Shown: piece after piece, positions 33,552 through 34,644 of the stretch
How the letters are laid out: every line of letters begins with the position of its first letter
Position numbering within the stretch: position 1 is the stretch's first letter
DNA from: Gammaproteobacteria bacterium
Lineage (GTDB): Bacteria > Pseudomonadota > Gammaproteobacteria > DSM-16500
Direction of reading: 5' to 3'
Assembly (NCBI GenBank): GCA_025451335.1
Contig: JANWKO010000202.1
Location: forward strand, 1-34,644
DNA: 34,644 nucleotides
Translations under genes and position numbers: made by a program
The notes under the pieces: model-generated
Databases searched by the model: none
Seen by the model: the letters and a program-made list of their open reading frames with translations, nothing else
Told to the model about the DNA's origin: nothing

Positions 33552-34644
33552 ATGAGATTTTTCTTTACTTTAATTTCCGTACTATTTTCTTTTTGTTTTA
33601 TCCCAGCATTAGCTAATGACAAGATATTTACTGCAGACGACGTTTTATCATTTTATCGAATTGGGCAGGTTCTTGCTTCATCAGATGGAAAACAAGTTGC
33701 GTATACAACTTTTAAAGCCAAAAGTACTAACAATGGTAAGCAATGGGAATACTCACTTTACGTAAGAGATTCATTTAAAAAAACTCAATTACTTGTTAAC
33801 GATGATTCAATATCGTCACTCATTTGGTCACCCGACGATAAACAAATTGCATTTTTGGCCAAGGGAAACAAATTTCAGAGTATTTGGCGCATCAACCTTA
33901 ACAACCATAAACGCAGTAAATTGGTAGAATTCAATAGTGATATTATTGCTTTTAGATTTTCACCCGATGGAAAATTAATAGCATTTATTGCAGAAGATAG
34001 AAAGCCACTTTCACCAAAGATTCACTTAATAGATCATTCAAAAAACTATAATAACACGCGAATATATTTGCTTCATTTGAATAACATGAATGTAACACCA
34101 GAGCCCGTCACCGGAAATAATTACAGTGTGACCCCTTATTTTGATGCTGGGTTTGACTGGGCCCCTGACAGTCGATCAATCGTATTTTCTTATCAACCCA
34201 GATCTGGCGCTAATTATGAAAATAAAGCAAAAATTGCAATTATCAACGTATTAAATCATCGCATCACAATAATTCCTTATACTGAAAATCATGTAAGCAA
34301 TCAGCCGATCTATTCACCTAATGGTAAATGGATTGCTTTTCGTTCTAATGAAGTTGCAACAACTACGTTTTCAGAATTAAATAATTACACAGATTTATAT
34401 AATAAAATTTGCATTTTCGATGTCAACACTTCAAACACATATTGTCTAGCTAATTCATTTAATGAAGCACCAATTAATATAGGATGGGATGCACAAAGTA
34501 CTTCTATTTTTTTTATTGAGCTATATAAGTCATCAGGAATACGTATCTATTCACAAAAATTAGATCCTCATTCACCTCCCACATTACTTTCCAACATCGA
34601 TGGATTTATTGAAAATCAAACCATCACACTGAATCATGGTAGCA
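33552..34644 (+). CDS. S9 (prolyl oligopeptidase)-type peptidase, N-terminal propeller (3' end outside window)
   Basis: The visible 364 residues begin with a signal peptide (MRFFFTLISVLFSFCFIPA, cleavage after ALA) and continue as a beta-propeller with repeated SPDGK-type blades: ASSDGKQVAYT, WSPDDKQIAFL, FSPDGKLIAFI, WAPDSRSIVFS and YSPNGKWIAFR. This pattern is typical of the propeller of secreted S9 peptidases (acylaminoacyl/dipeptidyl peptidase type). The alpha/beta-hydrolase catalytic domain would lie beyond the right edge, so catalytic residues cannot be checked; a TolB-like propeller without peptidase is the alternative. It should act in the periplasm or outside the cell. ATG 33552 gives a good signal peptide; the ribosome site is weak (GATGAG). 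Confidence 0.75.
   Translation, partial: MRFFFTLISVLFSFCFIPALANDKIFTADDVLSFYRIGQVLASSDGKQVAYTTFKAKSTNNGKQWEYSLYVRDSFKKTQLLVNDDSISSLIWSPDDKQIAFLAKGNKFQSIWRINLNNHKRSKLVEFNSDIIAFRFSPDGKLIAFIAEDRKPLSPKIHLIDHSKNYNNTRIYLLHLNNMNVTPEPVTGNNYSVTPYFDAGFDWAPDSRSIVFSYQPRSGANYENKAKIAIINVLNHRITIIPYTENHVSNQPIYSPNGKWIAFRSNEVATTTFSELNNYTDLYNKICIFDVNTSNTYCLANSFNEAPINIGWDAQSTSIFFIELYKSSGIRIYSQKLDPHSPPTLLSNIDGFIENQTITLNHGS

Noticed and set aside
1-34644. CRISPR arrays, tRNA and rRNA genes
   Set aside because: No regularly spaced direct repeats, tRNA-like cloverleaf arms or rRNA sequence were seen in any intergenic region.

Overview
This is an AT-rich (roughly one third G+C by eye) gammaproteobacterial chromosome segment. 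The gene content points to the Legionellales (Legionella / Coxiellaceae / Berkiella-like): a pyruvate dehydrogenase E1-alpha of the two-subunit type, an L,D-transpeptidase, a spore-photoproduct-lyase-like radical SAM gene, and several eukaryote-like repeat proteins (WD40, ankyrin, helical hairpin repeats) of the kind secreted as effectors by these host-associated bacteria. The order-level placement is inferred from gene content only.

Layout. (1) 1-868: 5' part of pdhA on the minus strand, followed by a divergent, unrecognised 385-residue protein with a Ser/Lys/Glu-rich tail. (2) About 2.56-19.28 kb: a biosynthetic gene cluster of nine genes. A plus-strand run encodes an unusual reductase (two cyclic-nucleotide-binding domains, a BFD-like [2Fe-2S] domain and a flavin/NAD reductase), a cytochrome P450, a Trm112-methyltransferase and a membrane fatty acid desaturase. 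These are followed by asparagine synthase (minus), a second desaturase paralogue (plus), a fatty acyl-AMP ligase (minus) and a 2091-residue single-module polyketide synthase (plus) with order KS-AT-DH-cMT-ER-KR-ACP. (3) 19.86-24.2 kb: L,D-transpeptidase, a flavin monooxygenase-like protein and an RlmM-like methyltransferase. (4) 24.26-29.64 kb: three minus-strand effector-like genes (WD40, ankyrin, helical repeats). (5) 30.0-34.6 kb: nucleosidase-like protein, SPL-family radical SAM protein and a short-chain dehydrogenase in a tight plus-strand run, then an exported hypothetical protein and the start of an S9-type peptidase that runs off the window.

How the cluster may work (inference): the acyl-AMP ligase activates a fatty acid, the desaturases modify an acyl chain, the highly reducing synthase extends, methylates and reduces it, asparagine synthase amidates a carboxyl, and the P450 with its reductase oxidises the product, which the methyltransferase may cap. 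No thioesterase, phosphopantetheinyl transferase, free carrier protein or transporter is present.

The cluster is bracketed by two degraded copies of one IS6-family (IS26-like) insertion sequence in the same orientation, at 2202-2371 and about 19410-19581. Both keep the transposase N-terminal motif FKGR-F-KEII. This suggests the cluster moved, or once could move, as a unit.
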